Assembly (NCBI GenBank): GCA_937927895.1
Contig: CALGKA010000018.1
Coordinates: 62,001-126,000 of the forward strand
From: an uncultured Granulosicoccaceae bacterium
GTDB taxonomy: Bacteria; Pseudomonadota; Gammaproteobacteria; Granulosicoccales; Granulosicoccaceae
Reading direction: 5' to 3'
Length of the DNA: 64,000 bases
The position numbers were made by a program, and so were the translations under genes. The notes beneath the pieces are model-generated. The model was given only the letters and a program-made list of their open reading frames with translations, did not search any database and was not told the DNA's origin. Below, in pieces: positions 20,123 to 29,743 of this stretch; the stretch's first letter is position 1, and each line of letters begins with the position of its first letter.

Positions 20123-20284
20123 CTAGTGCCCATCCATAAACAGCGCGTAGCGAGGTTGTCTCAAGCGCGTGAGATTTGCCTACCATACATAGGCGTTTAG
20201 TCATTCTAAATAACTATATATGGTCGGCGAAAGATCACGCATCCTGGGTGGTCCGCAGTAGTGTTGTTTATGGATGGGCACTAG
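20123..20284. mobile_element. MITE-like non-autonomous element, 162 bp, 22-bp terminal inverted repeats with one mismatch
   Basis: Left ctagtgcccatccataaacagc (20123-20144); right gttgtttatggatgggcactag (20263-20284) = reverse complement of ctagtgcccatccataaacaac. Outermost CTAG is palindromic and could be a target duplication. Confidence 0.75.
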
Positions 20285-20310
20285 TTATTGCCACAACTAA
20301 TATGCGGTTG

Positions 20311-22392
20311 TTAGTTTAGGCGTTTAATTTCATTAAACGCCAATTTCATTTGCCCCGCCATTTGTTGATGATGGCGTGGGTCACTTCCCTCTGAAGCGTA
20401 CATTCCACGCTGGTAGCTGTGTACTATGGCGCGCAGTTGTTGTGAATAGTTCGGCCATTTTTTGCATGCTCGTTCAATATAGTTTGAATGAGTCTCGGCT
20501 GGGTTTTTGTTAAGGCCGAAGCGCGCCAATTTATTACACAACACATTCCATTGTTTTTCGCATGGCTTTAGCTTTTGTCGCTGTAGCTCTGAAAGTGGCT
20601 TGAGAATGATAAGAGCCCATACAACAGCTGCTAAAATAAACGCAATAACTATCATTAAGGCGCTGGGCTTTTCAATGCCAAGCTTTTTCCATATGGCCTG
20701 TTGCTTTGACGAATCAAAATCAATGATCATTTTTTGCCAGGCAAAGTTGATTTTGTCCCACTGTAAGCTCGCAGCACTTAACATGGGCAGTTCTAGTCTT
20801 TCCAAATAACTTTGTGATAGATCATTACCTAGTACATCACTTAACCCTTGTTCAACGCGCTGAGGCGCTACAGCAGATGTTGGGTCATAGCGTATCCAGT
20901 GGCCACCGATGTATGCTTCAGCCCATGCGTGTGCATCGGATTGTCGCACTATCATATAGCCTGCATTCATTTTGCCACCCTGGTAGCCGGTTACGACTCT
21001 TGCTGGAATGCCTGCCGCTCGTAACATAAAAACAAAACTGCCAGCGTAGTGTTCACAAAAGCCACTGCGTGTATTGAAAATAAATTCATCTATAGAATGG
21101 TTGCCTAGTTGCGGTGGATTCAACGTGTAGTGAAACGCCTCTTGGTTAAACCATTGCAAAATAGCCTCGGCTACGTCTGCGTTATCGTTGTATTTGGCTC
21201 GTAACTTACGGGCGAATGATTGGGCTTTCGGATTCGTTGTGGTAGTCAGTAGGTTTGTGCTGTCAGGTGCACGGCTTGGTTTGAAGCGGTCACTGATTGT
21301 TGATTTGGCCGTGTAGCGCAGCGGTTGATCAATAATATTTGCAGTGTTTATTTGCAGTTCATCGTTAACGCTTATCAGTAGCTTGGGGTTGTTGATGGCT
21401 ACCGGTGTTTCTGATGGTGTGTCGAGCGCTAACAACCATGGCTGATAGCTTGCTGGTTGGGTGATGGTGTATTCAATTTTGCGACCACTAACCGATACGC
21501 TGCCAGGGTTGTTGTGCCTTGGCAGTGCAAACCAATCGTGCCCGTCAAAGCCGGTTAAAACCGGTCCCCGCCAGTAGCGCTGATGGGGAAGTGGTGGTGT
21601 ATTTTTAAACTCAACACGAAAAGCGACTTCATTAGATTTTGATAAAGAGGCAATGCTACCTGGTGACATTCGTGAAGATAAACCAGTCTGTGCTTGTCCG
21701 TCGTTATTGCCATTGCCGAATCCGTTCATTGGTGCTTGTGAGATCCTGGGTACCACGACGAATAATAGTGCGGCAATTGGCATGGCCTGCAGGAATAGTG
21801 TTGATGTCATATGTACCATGGTGCGGGTATCAGTTTTTATAGCACCACGTTGCAAAGCAAAAAGTGATAAACCAATAAAGTACATTGCTGGTATAGATAA
21901 AATTGCGGCAAACAGTGATTGTTTAAAGAAAAACTGAGTGAGCAGTAGGAACGCGCAAAGAATAATCAGCAGGCTTGCATCATAAGCGCGCTTTGTTTCA
22001 ACGAACTTAAACCCTAGTAGCAAATATAAAAACGCTACACAGGGATCACGCCCGAAAATATGGCCATAGTGGAAGAACACTGCAATGACTGCCACTAACA
22101 CAAAAATAATAGTAAGGGCAGGGGGTAGGCTGAATTGGTGCCTGGGGTGTAGAAAAGTTTTTGCAAGAACTAATGCAATACCTGGAATAGTCAGCCACAA
22201 CGGAAAATGTATTAACAAGGGCAACTGTGAAAGAAACACAGTGATACCCAAAATGCGCAGCGTCTGGCTAGTGAGTGGCGGGCTCGCTTTGCTGGCGCGC
22301 TTGTCCTTATTGGCCGCCTTTGCAGTGGTTCTTATAAACACTATTCTGCAGCTGGTTTGGGTGATGTAAAAGCGGCCAATGCGCGCAGACAC
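20311..22392 (-). CDS. TgpA-like transglutaminase with N-terminal DUF3488-type membrane region and C-terminal DUF4129-like region
   Basis: Multi-TM N-terminus; catalytic SGFCEHYAGSFVFMLRAAGIPARVVTGYQGGK…SDAHAWAEAYIGGHWIRYDPTS. Confidence 0.93.
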   Translation of the reverse strand: MSARIGRFYITQTSCRIVFIRTTAKAANKDKRASKASPPLTSQTLRILGITVFLSQLPLLIHFPLWLTIPGIALVLAKTFLHPRHQFSLPPALTIIFVLVAVIAVFFHYGHIFGRDPCVAFLYLLLGFKFVETKRAYDASLLIILCAFLLLTQFFFKQSLFAAILSIPAMYFIGLSLFALQRGAIKTDTRTMVHMTSTLFLQAMPIAALLFVVVPRISQAPMNGFGNGNNDGQAQTGLSSRMSPGSIASLSKSNEVAFRVEFKNTPPLPHQRYWRGPVLTGFDGHDWFALPRHNNPGSVSVSGRKIEYTITQPASYQPWLLALDTPSETPVAINNPKLLISVNDELQINTANIIDQPLRYTAKSTISDRFKPSRAPDSTNLLTTTTNPKAQSFARKLRAKYNDNADVAEAILQWFNQEAFHYTLNPPQLGNHSIDEFIFNTRSGFCEHYAGSFVFMLRAAGIPARVVTGYQGGKMNAGYMIVRQSDAHAWAEAYIGGHWIRYDPTSAVAPQRVEQGLSDVLGNDLSQSYLERLELPMLSAASLQWDKINFAWQKMIIDFDSSKQQAIWKKLGIEKPSALMIVIAFILAAVVWALIILKPLSELQRQKLKPCEKQWNVLCNKLARFGLNKNPAETHSNYIERACKKWPNYSQQLRAIVHSYQRGMYASEGSDPRHHQQMAGQMKLAFNEIKRLN

Positions 22393-23360
22393 GATTTTCC
22401 ATACGCCGCACCGCTGCGGCTTTTTTGAGAGTTTGAAAAATCACCGCCGGGCAGTTCAAAGGTATAAATACTGTTTTCACTTATCGCTTTGTTAACCCAG
22501 CTTGCCATGCGTGAAAGTCGTTGTTCAATGGCAAGGTTTGAAGGGGTGTCTTGCCAACGAATAGAGACTTGCTGTTGTTCTGTTTCAGCTTCAAACTTTT
22601 TGCTGTACATTCCGCGGCCACTGGCAGCTTGTTTCCATGCTACGTGTGCAGGTGAGTCGGTATTCTCGTACGTTTTAAGACCTTGGTATTCTTGTTCTCC
22701 AACACGTGGTTTTGATTTTCCGCCGGATTCAGAGGTTTGATTATTAAGCGCCACTGTCGGGTGCTCTGGTTTTGGATACACGTGGGCTGTGACCGGCGTA
22801 TGAACATAACCCCAGGCGCGCCACAAGCCGAGTGGAAAATCACTTGATATTGTGAGCCGTCCCAGTGAGTGAATACCACGCTTAGGTTCTTTTATGAGTA
22901 GGTTGGCTTCTGCTGTGCCGTTAGCCTTTATATCAAATGTATCGTCGGATTGTTCACAACAGATGCGTATTGAACATCTAGCTCGTTTGCGTTCATCGCT
23001 GAGTATTATTTTATACACTAACGGTGTGTCTTCGAAGGTATCGTTAGCTGCGGCGTGAACAAACTTCACTTGCACAAGATTTCTATAGGTTGAAAGCAGG
23101 CAAGAGCAAAACAGACCGATCAATATAAAGCATAACGCGTAGCCAAGGTTAAGGCTGTAGTTGATCGAGGCCATCAGCATAATCGCTAGCACGCCAATAA
23201 AGGCAATGCCGCGAGTGGAGGGTAAAATATAGACACGCTCATGATGAATAGTAAGCGGCAGTGTGTCGGCTGCGCGCGATCGAAAAACGCGTTGCTTAAT
23301 ACGGCTCTTGGTGTTATCGCCTGGTGCGTTAACGTGGCCCTCAGTAGCGTGATTACGCAT
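22341..23360 (-). CDS. DUF58 domain-containing protein
   Basis: Two N-terminal TMs; GEQEYQGLKTYENTDSPAHVAWKQAASGRGMYSKKFE; between moxR-like and transglutaminase genes. Confidence 0.9.
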   Translation of the reverse strand: MRNHATEGHVNAPGDNTKSRIKQRVFRSRAADTLPLTIHHERVYILPSTRGIAFIGVLAIMLMASINYSLNLGYALCFILIGLFCSCLLSTYRNLVQVKFVHAAANDTFEDTPLVYKIILSDERKRARCSIRICCEQSDDTFDIKANGTAEANLLIKEPKRGIHSLGRLTISSDFPLGLWRAWGYVHTPVTAHVYPKPEHPTVALNNQTSESGGKSKPRVGEQEYQGLKTYENTDSPAHVAWKQAASGRGMYSKKFEAETEQQQVSIRWQDTPSNLAIEQRLSRMASWVNKAISENSIYTFELPGGDFSNSQKSRSGAAYGKSCLRALAAFTSPKPAAE

Positions 23361-23362
23361 CG

Positions 23363-24319
23363 TTAGCTAACGTTGATAGTGCTGATCAGTTGTTTACTAA
23401 GTGGCAGACCGCGGCGTAGTGAGCCCGCTAGGCGATGTGATGCCACACTTGGAAAAACCGCTTGTACATCTTCTGGTAACACCATATCTCTACCGTGCAA
23501 CAGTGCCCATGCTTTACACATGGCTAAAAGGCTCAAACCTGCGCGTGGGCTCAAGCCGCTGCCGCACTCGCCATCAAGCGCCATTTGTCTACTCGCATCT
23601 AATAGCGCCTGTACATAATCCAATACTGGCGCTGCGGTATGAATTTGTTTCGCAAGTGCTTGCCAATAAAGCAGGCTTTCAGCTGTCATCACAGGTTCTG
23701 TGGTATCCAGCATTTCGCGTCGATCGATACCTGCCAGTATTTCTCTTTCTGATTGGCGGTCCGGGTAACCCAATTCTATGCTGACCATAAAACGGTCGAG
23801 CTGAGATTCTGGTAGTGGGTATACGCCCAGCTGCTCTTGCGGGTTCTGAGTCGCCACTACAAAAAAAGGTTTGCCCAACTGATAGGTGATTCCATCGGCC
23901 GTTACTTGATGCTCTTCCATGGCTTCAAGAAGTGCGCTTTGTGTCTTTGGTGGCGCACGGTTAAGTTCATCTGCAAGTAACAAAGAGGTGAATACTGGGC
24001 CTTCATGAAAACGAAACGTTTGTTTGGCGACATCAAAGATTGAAATGCCTATGACATCTGCGGGGAGTAAGTCACTAGTGAATTGAACTCGATTCCAATG
24101 CAGCCCAAGGGTGGCGGCCAACGCTCTAGCAAGAGTAGTCTTGCCAACGCCCGGGATATCTTCAACTAATAAGTGACCCGCTGCGAGCATGGTGGCGAAC
24201 GCCAATTTGAGTTCGTCTTGCTTGCCAATCACTATTGATTCTAGCTGCGCTACAACAGAATCAATTTGGCGGTATTCGTCTGCGGTGGCTCTAGTTGGCA
24301 TCACTTTGTCTAAGTTCAC
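23363..24319 (-). CDS. MoxR family AAA+ ATPase
   Basis: GHLLVEDIPGVGKTTLARALAATLGLHWNRVQFTSDLLPADVIGISIFD…LLADELNRAPPKTQSALLEAMEEHQVT…VVATQNPQEQLGVYPLPESQLDRFM. Confidence 0.96.
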   Translation of the reverse strand: MNLDKVMPTRATADEYRQIDSVVAQLESIVIGKQDELKLAFATMLAAGHLLVEDIPGVGKTTLARALAATLGLHWNRVQFTSDLLPADVIGISIFDVAKQTFRFHEGPVFTSLLLADELNRAPPKTQSALLEAMEEHQVTADGITYQLGKPFFVVATQNPQEQLGVYPLPESQLDRFMVSIELGYPDRQSEREILAGIDRREMLDTTEPVMTAESLLYWQALAKQIHTAAPVLDYVQALLDASRQMALDGECGSGLSPRAGLSLLAMCKAWALLHGRDMVLPEDVQAVFPSVASHRLAGSLRRGLPLSKQLISTINVS

Positions 24320-24748
24320 GGTACGTTAACGTTGGATCGGCAAAAATGGCGGCTCCTTGAAATAAGCGGTCGAGCTTGGGAAGAGGTTCATGGTGTTGTA
24401 CTTTAGTTAGACACTATTATTCTTAACTTTGCCAAGTCTGCGGTGTATTTGAGCCTTAAGAACCTGATTTTTTGAGATTTTGCGTTCATTTACGTTAAAA
24501 ACTTGTTTTAACAACGGTAAAATAGCAACAATACAGTCGTCGCCAACACATCCGGTGATGCGATGACTCAAAGTGCAAACTAGTAAAAAAACAATAAAGT
24601 AAGACCGACTGGTTTCAGTAATTTTGGTTGTGGGCCGATATAATGGTCCGTGGTTGAGAAACCGGTAAGACACAGAAAATGGAAGTCCGCAAAAGTGGTG
24701 CACCAAGCCCTTTTAAATACCGTGTCATTTGTCCCTGGAGCTATATGA

Positions 24749-25384
24749 ATGCTTGGAATAGTTAATAACAATTCAAATAAGATACACACCGTGAGCATTC
24801 CCGGCCGTAGAGGTGTGATCGGCATGGCCGCCTGTCCAGGTATTCGAATTGAATCTGCGCGGCGAGGTAATGTGCAAAAAAATCTCCGCAGAGATCTAGC
24901 GGCCTGCCAAGAGTGGGGTGCAAGCGGAATAGTCACCTTCAATGAGCCGGACGAGTTGCACGGGCTGGGCTTGGGTGATTTAGGCAATCACATCATGGAT
25001 TCCGGTTTTTGGTGGCGCCATCTACCGATCGTTGATATGAATGTCCCGGATGCGGCCTTTGAAGATGCCTGGGCAGTAGAGGGTAAGCAGTTGGTAGCCT
25101 CCTTAATAGCAGGTGAAAGAATTGTATTGCACTGTCTTGCAGGGCTTGGCCGCACCGGAATGATCGCTGCTAGACTGCTTGTAGATATGGGCATGAGTCC
25201 GGCAATAGCCGTGGCTGAAGTACGTAAAGTGCGGCCAAGAGCCATTCAAACCGACGATCAAGAAAAGTACGTGCATAAGTTTGGCCGTCAGAAACGACAG
25301 CAAAACTGGACACCACCAGCATCCCCGCGCAGTGGCCAGTACGCGACCACACCTCGCGGACCTATCAAGGGTTTTGGTACCTAA
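24749..25384 (+). CDS. Dual-specificity / CDKN3-like protein phosphatase
   Basis: CX5R active site VLHCLAGLGRTGMIAARLLVDMG and upstream Asp loop; KVRPRAIQTDDQEKYV. Confidence 0.85.
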   Translation: MLGIVNNNSNKIHTVSIPGRRGVIGMAACPGIRIESARRGNVQKNLRRDLAACQEWGASGIVTFNEPDELHGLGLGDLGNHIMDSGFWWRHLPIVDMNVPDAAFEDAWAVEGKQLVASLIAGERIVLHCLAGLGRTGMIAARLLVDMGMSPAIAVAEVRKVRPRAIQTDDQEKYVHKFGRQKRQQNWTPPASPRSGQYATTPRGPIKGFGT

Positions 25385-25445
25385 CACCAAACCTGCTTTG
25401 TAGGTCAGGGTCCTCCTGACCTACTGTAATAAACTCCTCCAAATC

Positions 25446-25512
25446 AGTGCTAAGTTACAGTTAAGCACTAGGCCGTTTTCTGTGATATGTTCGAAGCAGG
25501 CGGATGGCTTCG
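25446..25512 (+). promoter_or_regulatory. Structured 5' leader upstream of the AOR ferredoxin gene (candidate)
   Basis: Hairpins agtgct…agcact (25446-25469) and cgaagc…gcttcg (25492-25512) before the CDS at 25568. Confidence 0.4.
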
Positions 25513-25567
25513 CGCTTTCGCCAACCGAAATTGCAAAAGAAAACCAAAGCCTTCGGAGGAAAAATAA

Positions 25568-26041
25568 ATGCAGAAGTCCCTGAATATTGACCCAGCTAAG
25601 TGTACTGGCTGTCTACAGTGTGAAATGGCCTGTTCTCTAGAGAATGAAGGTATATTCAACACTTCTAAATCCAGAATCAAAGTCTTTACCTTTCACGAAG
25701 AAGGTAAATTCGTACCCTATACCTGCACCCAATGCGATGAAGCGTGGTGCATGCATGCCTGCCCAGTTGATGCCATTGTGGTGAACGCGGCTACGGGCTC
25801 CAAAGATGTTGTCGCTGATTTATGTGTTGGGTGTAAAGTCTGCACCATCGCGTGCCCGTTTGGCACCGTCAACTACAATGCAGATTCTGGTAAAGTAGTG
25901 AAATGTGATCTTTGTGGTGGTGATCCCCAGTGTGTTGCCGCATGCCCAACGGACGCCATTACTTACGTAGATGCAAATGCAACCGGCTTAGATAAAATGC
26001 GTCAATGGGCCGGTAAAACAGACACAACGGTAGGAGGTTAA
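25568..26041 (+). CDS. 4Fe-4S ferredoxin-type electron transfer subunit of aldehyde oxidoreductase
   Basis: Cys motifs CTGCLQCEMAC, CTQCDEAWCMHACP, CVGCKVCTIACP, CDLCGGDPQCVAACP; gggag-type RBS; 2 nt before the AOR gene. Confidence 0.93.
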   Translation: MQKSLNIDPAKCTGCLQCEMACSLENEGIFNTSKSRIKVFTFHEEGKFVPYTCTQCDEAWCMHACPVDAIVVNAATGSKDVVADLCVGCKVCTIACPFGTVNYNADSGKVVKCDLCGGDPQCVAACPTDAITYVDANATGLDKMRQWAGKTDTTVGG

Positions 26042-26043
26042 TC

Positions 26044-27900
26044 ATGGCTTGGACTCGACAAATACTGCGTGTAAATCTGACTGACGGGACCTGCATAGCT
26101 GAGCCCTTAAACATGGACTGGGCCAACCAATACCTAGGCCAACGCGGGCTCGCGACCCGGTACCTGGTAGATGAAATTGATCCCAAGTGTGATGCGCTAG
26201 GGCCGCACAATAAGATGATTATGGCTACCGGACCATTAACCGGCACCATGGCGTCAACGGGTGGTAGGTATTCAGTTATCACAAAAAGCCCACTCACCGG
26301 TGGTGTTGCTTGTTCTAACTCGGGTGGTTTTTTTGGTGCAGAACTTAAGAGCGCCGGCTGGGACATGATCATCTTCGAAGGTGTTTCACCACGCCCGGTT
26401 TATTTGAATATTGTTAATGAAGTGGCCACCCTCGAAGATGCTTCAGAAATTTGGGGTAAAACGTGTTGGGAGACAGAAGAACTTCTACATGTGGCTCATC
26501 AAGAACCACAAATGCGTATAGCAAGTGTTGGCCGGTCAGCTGAAGCGGGTTGCTTATTCTCAGCGATCGTAAATGACCTGCACAGAGCGGCAGGGCGTTC
26601 AGGGGTCGGTACTGTAATGGCTTCTAAAAACCTTAAGGCTGTATCGGTTCGCGGAACGCTGGGTGTCGGAAATATCAAAGATCCTGTGCGCTTTATGGAG
26701 TCTGTAACTGCGGGTAAAAAAGTACTCGCTGAAAATGCCGTAACGGGTGAAGGCTTACCGGCACTTGGTACGCAAGTACTGATGAATGTAATTAATGAAG
26801 TTGGCGCGATGCCGACTCGAAACATGCAGGAAGTACAGTTCGAAGGTGCACATAAAATATCAGGTGAAGCGATGCTTGAACCACGTGCGAGTGATGGCAA
26901 GCCTAACTTAACCCGCAATGGTGGCTGCTTTGCTTGTACTATTTCTTGTGGTCGTATATCAACCGTTGATCGACAGCACTTTTCAGTGAAAGACAAGCCA
27001 CAATATTGGGGCAATTCCGGTGGCCTTGAATATGAAGCGGCATGGGCACTAGGTTCTGACACGGGTGTTGATGATCTAGACGCACTGACTTACGTGAACT
27101 TCATATGCAACGAAGATGGCATGGATCCAATAACCTTCGGTGCGACCGTTGCAGCAGCAATGGAGCTATACGAAGCCGGCTCAATCACTAAGCAACAAAC
27201 TGATGGTGTTGAACTTAAGTTTGGCAGTGCTGAGGCACTGTGTTGGGCGGTTGAACAATCAGCGGTCAGTGCCGGGTTTGGCGCTGATTTAAACCTTGGA
27301 TCAAAAAGATTGTGTGAAAAGTACGGTCGACCTGAGATGTCTATGACGGTTAAAGGTCAGGAATTTCCAGCTTACGATCCACGTGGTATTCAGGGTATGG
27401 GCTTAGCTTACGCAACGTCTAACCGTGGCGCTTGCCACCTACGCGGATACACAGTTTCTGCGGAGGTTCTAGGTGTTCCTGAAAAAATGGACCCGTTGGC
27501 AACTGAAGGAAAAGCGGGTTTAGTTAAAGCTTTTCAAGATGCAACAGCTGCTGTTGATTCAGCCGGGCTTTGTGTGTTCACTACTTTTGCATGGACACTT
27601 GACGATATCTCGCCACAAATTGATTCTGCATGCGATGGTGATTGGTCGCCAGAGCGTCTAGTTGAAGTAGGTGAGAGAATTTGGCAGCTTGAGCGTGACT
27701 TCAACATGAAGGCGGGTCTTACAGGTGCTGACGATACGCTCCCAGATAGATTGCTTAAGGATGCCGCTAAAAGCGGGCCTGCAAAAGGTAAGGTCTGTGA
27801 GCTTGGTAATATGTTGCCTGAATACTATCAGCTTCGTGGTTGGACTCCCGATGGTAGCTTAACACCTGAAACTCGTAGCAAGTTCGGGTTGCCTGCTTAG
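26044..27900 (+). CDS. Aldehyde:ferredoxin oxidoreductase, tungsten-type
   Basis: RQILRVNLTDGTCIAEPL…YLGQRGLATRYLVDEIDP…GPLTGTMASTGGRYSVITKSPLTGGVACSNSGGFFGAELKSAGWDMIIFEG…PAYDPRGIQGMGLAYATSNRGACHLRGYT. Confidence 0.96.
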   Translation: MAWTRQILRVNLTDGTCIAEPLNMDWANQYLGQRGLATRYLVDEIDPKCDALGPHNKMIMATGPLTGTMASTGGRYSVITKSPLTGGVACSNSGGFFGAELKSAGWDMIIFEGVSPRPVYLNIVNEVATLEDASEIWGKTCWETEELLHVAHQEPQMRIASVGRSAEAGCLFSAIVNDLHRAAGRSGVGTVMASKNLKAVSVRGTLGVGNIKDPVRFMESVTAGKKVLAENAVTGEGLPALGTQVLMNVINEVGAMPTRNMQEVQFEGAHKISGEAMLEPRASDGKPNLTRNGGCFACTISCGRISTVDRQHFSVKDKPQYWGNSGGLEYEAAWALGSDTGVDDLDALTYVNFICNEDGMDPITFGATVAAAMELYEAGSITKQQTDGVELKFGSAEALCWAVEQSAVSAGFGADLNLGSKRLCEKYGRPEMSMTVKGQEFPAYDPRGIQGMGLAYATSNRGACHLRGYTVSAEVLGVPEKMDPLATEGKAGLVKAFQDATAAVDSAGLCVFTTFAWTLDDISPQIDSACDGDWSPERLVEVGERIWQLERDFNMKAGLTGADDTLPDRLLKDAAKSGPAKGKVCELGNMLPEYYQLRGWTPDGSLTPETRSKFGLPA

Positions 27901-27951
27901 GTTGATGAGTTGCAAACTACATTGCAGTGAGTATCTATATTTATAAAGTAG

Positions 27952-27985
27952 AAAGAGCGGCAAGCCATTTGCCGCTCTTTTTTTT
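27952..27985 (+). terminator. Rho-independent terminator after the AOR gene
   Basis: aaagagcggcaa-gccat-ttgccgctctttttttt. Confidence 0.85.
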
Positions 27986-28081
27986 CGATTAAGTTTTGTT
28001 TGAGTTTGAGTTGATTACCGCTTTTACAAGCATTGTGTAATACACCTTCGGGAATTCAACTTTCAGCTAGGGAGAACGCAA

Positions 28082-29341
28082 ATGATTTATGTAGTAGTAG
28101 GGTCAGGGCCTGCGGGTGTTGTGGCTACTGAACAATTAAGAAAGCTAGATCCATTGGCTAATATTACTTTGATTGGTGCCGAACCTGAGCCACCTTACTC
28201 GCGCATGGCCATTCCTTATTATCTGACCAGTAAAATTGATGAAAGCGGAACTTATTTACGTAAGCAAGCAAGTCATTTTGAAAATTATAAAGTCGATGTT
28301 GTTCGTCAGCGCGTTACATCCATAGATACAGAGCTAAATCGTTTGATCACAGATGATGGTCAAGTCAGACGCTACGATAAATTACTGATTGCCACCGGTG
28401 CAAGCCCGGTAGTGCCGCCGGTACCTGGTATCGATTCCCCTGGTGTACACAATTGTTGGACACTTGCAGATGCCAGAGAGATTGTTAAGTTGGCAAAGCC
28501 CGGTGCAAGTGTTGTGTTAATGGGAGCTGGATTCATTGGTTGCATTATTCTTGAATCATTGGCACTGCGTGAGGTGAACCTTACAGTTGTTGAAATGGAA
28601 AATCGCATGGTGCCACGCATGATGAACGATGTATCTGGCAACATGATTAAAAGCTGGTGTGAGCAAAAAGGTGTAGATGTACATACTTCTACACGTGCTG
28701 ATTCAATAGAGCAGCTCAGTGGTGGCAAATTACGTGTCAGTCTAAGTACCGGACAATCTATTGATGCAGACCTTGTGATCAGTGCCACTGGGGTAGCACC
28801 GAATATGGATTTCGCCGCCGATAGCGGGCTTCAAATTGATCAGGGTATCGTTGTAAATGATTACCTACAAACCAGTGATGCCGATATCTATGCCGCTGGT
28901 GATGTTTGCCAGGGTAAAGATTTTAATACCGGTGAGTACGCTGTTCAGGCAATCCAGCCAACAGCCGTTGAGCATGCCAAAGTAGCGGCTACCAATATGG
29001 TTAGGGGGCATCGTACTGAACACGTCGGCAATGTAAACATGAATGTATTAGATACCTTAGGATTGGTTTCTGCATCATTTGGTATGTGGATGGGTGTGCC
29101 CGGTGGTGATTCTACGGAGCTGGTTAATGAGGACGAACATAAGTATCTGAGCTTGCAATTCCAGGACGATATCTTAGTCGGTGCGAGCAGCCTGGGGTTA
29201 ACTCAGCATGTGGGAGTGTTGCGTGGTTTGATTCAATCTAAGACACGGCTTGGCGCTTGGAAAGAAAAACTTATGAAAGACCCTATGCGTATCATGGAAG
29301 CGTATTTGGCATGTTCGCAGTCTCAGGTGGGTGTTGCCTAA
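28082..29341 (+). CDS. NAD(P)/FAD-dependent pyridine nucleotide-disulfide oxidoreductase, probably the AOR-associated electron transfer subunit
   Basis: MIYVVVGSGPAGVVATEQLRKLDP…LLIATGASPVVPPVPGID…SVVLMGAGFIGCIILESL…DIYAAGDVCQ. Confidence 0.93.
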   Translation: MIYVVVGSGPAGVVATEQLRKLDPLANITLIGAEPEPPYSRMAIPYYLTSKIDESGTYLRKQASHFENYKVDVVRQRVTSIDTELNRLITDDGQVRRYDKLLIATGASPVVPPVPGIDSPGVHNCWTLADAREIVKLAKPGASVVLMGAGFIGCIILESLALREVNLTVVEMENRMVPRMMNDVSGNMIKSWCEQKGVDVHTSTRADSIEQLSGGKLRVSLSTGQSIDADLVISATGVAPNMDFAADSGLQIDQGIVVNDYLQTSDADIYAAGDVCQGKDFNTGEYAVQAIQPTAVEHAKVAATNMVRGHRTEHVGNVNMNVLDTLGLVSASFGMWMGVPGGDSTELVNEDEHKYLSLQFQDDILVGASSLGLTQHVGVLRGLIQSKTRLGAWKEKLMKDPMRIMEAYLACSQSQVGVA

Positions 29342-29467
29342 ATACAAAAACAATAACGTGTTTAACCGATGTAAATACTGTTTGCTTTAACGAGGCGTGC
29401 TGCCTCTCTTTAAGAAAAAATACCGTACGCAAATAGTTTGTGATACGCGTGCTTAGCTAGGGCTTGA

Positions 29468-29722
29468 ATGAAGATTACTTTCAAACTATACGCGACGCTT
29501 CAGCATCTTTTGCCGAGCGATGCGGTAAATAATGCAATAGAAATAGAGGTGCCAGATGATGTAACACTGCATCAGGTTATTGATCGATTTAACGTGCAAC
29601 ATAAAGATGCCCACTTGGTGCTTGTAAATGGCCGATACTATGACGAGGAAGCACGAGATCAGCCGGGTATTCTAAAAGAGACTGATGTCATAGCAGTTTG
29701 GCCGCCTGTTGCCGGTGGATAG
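29468..29722 (+). CDS. MoaD/ThiS family sulfur-carrier protein
   Basis: 84 aa beta-grasp-like with VNGRYYDEEARDQPGILKETDVIAVWPPVAGG and C-terminal Gly-Gly. Confidence 0.88.
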   Translation: MKITFKLYATLQHLLPSDAVNNAIEIEVPDDVTLHQVIDRFNVQHKDAHLVLVNGRYYDEEARDQPGILKETDVIAVWPPVAGG

Positions 29723-29743
29723 TCTGATTGAAACTGGTACTAA

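Noticed and set aside
20123-20284. Simple bidirectional terminator between convergent genes
   Set aside because: Arms are 118 nt apart and lack a U-tract; arm length and sharp ends fit a transposon-type element better, although an RNA role is not excluded.
20311-24319. moxR-DUF58-transglutaminase cluster as a novel system
   Set aside because: A widespread, known gene arrangement; reported as features only.
24407-24987. Minus-strand ORFs in the gap before the phosphatase
   Set aside because: Overlap each other and the phosphatase start; no recognisable domain.
26499-27062. 187-aa minus-strand ORF inside the AOR gene
   Set aside because: Antisense to a strongly supported AOR CDS; low-complexity Ser/Pro translation typical of shadow ORFs.
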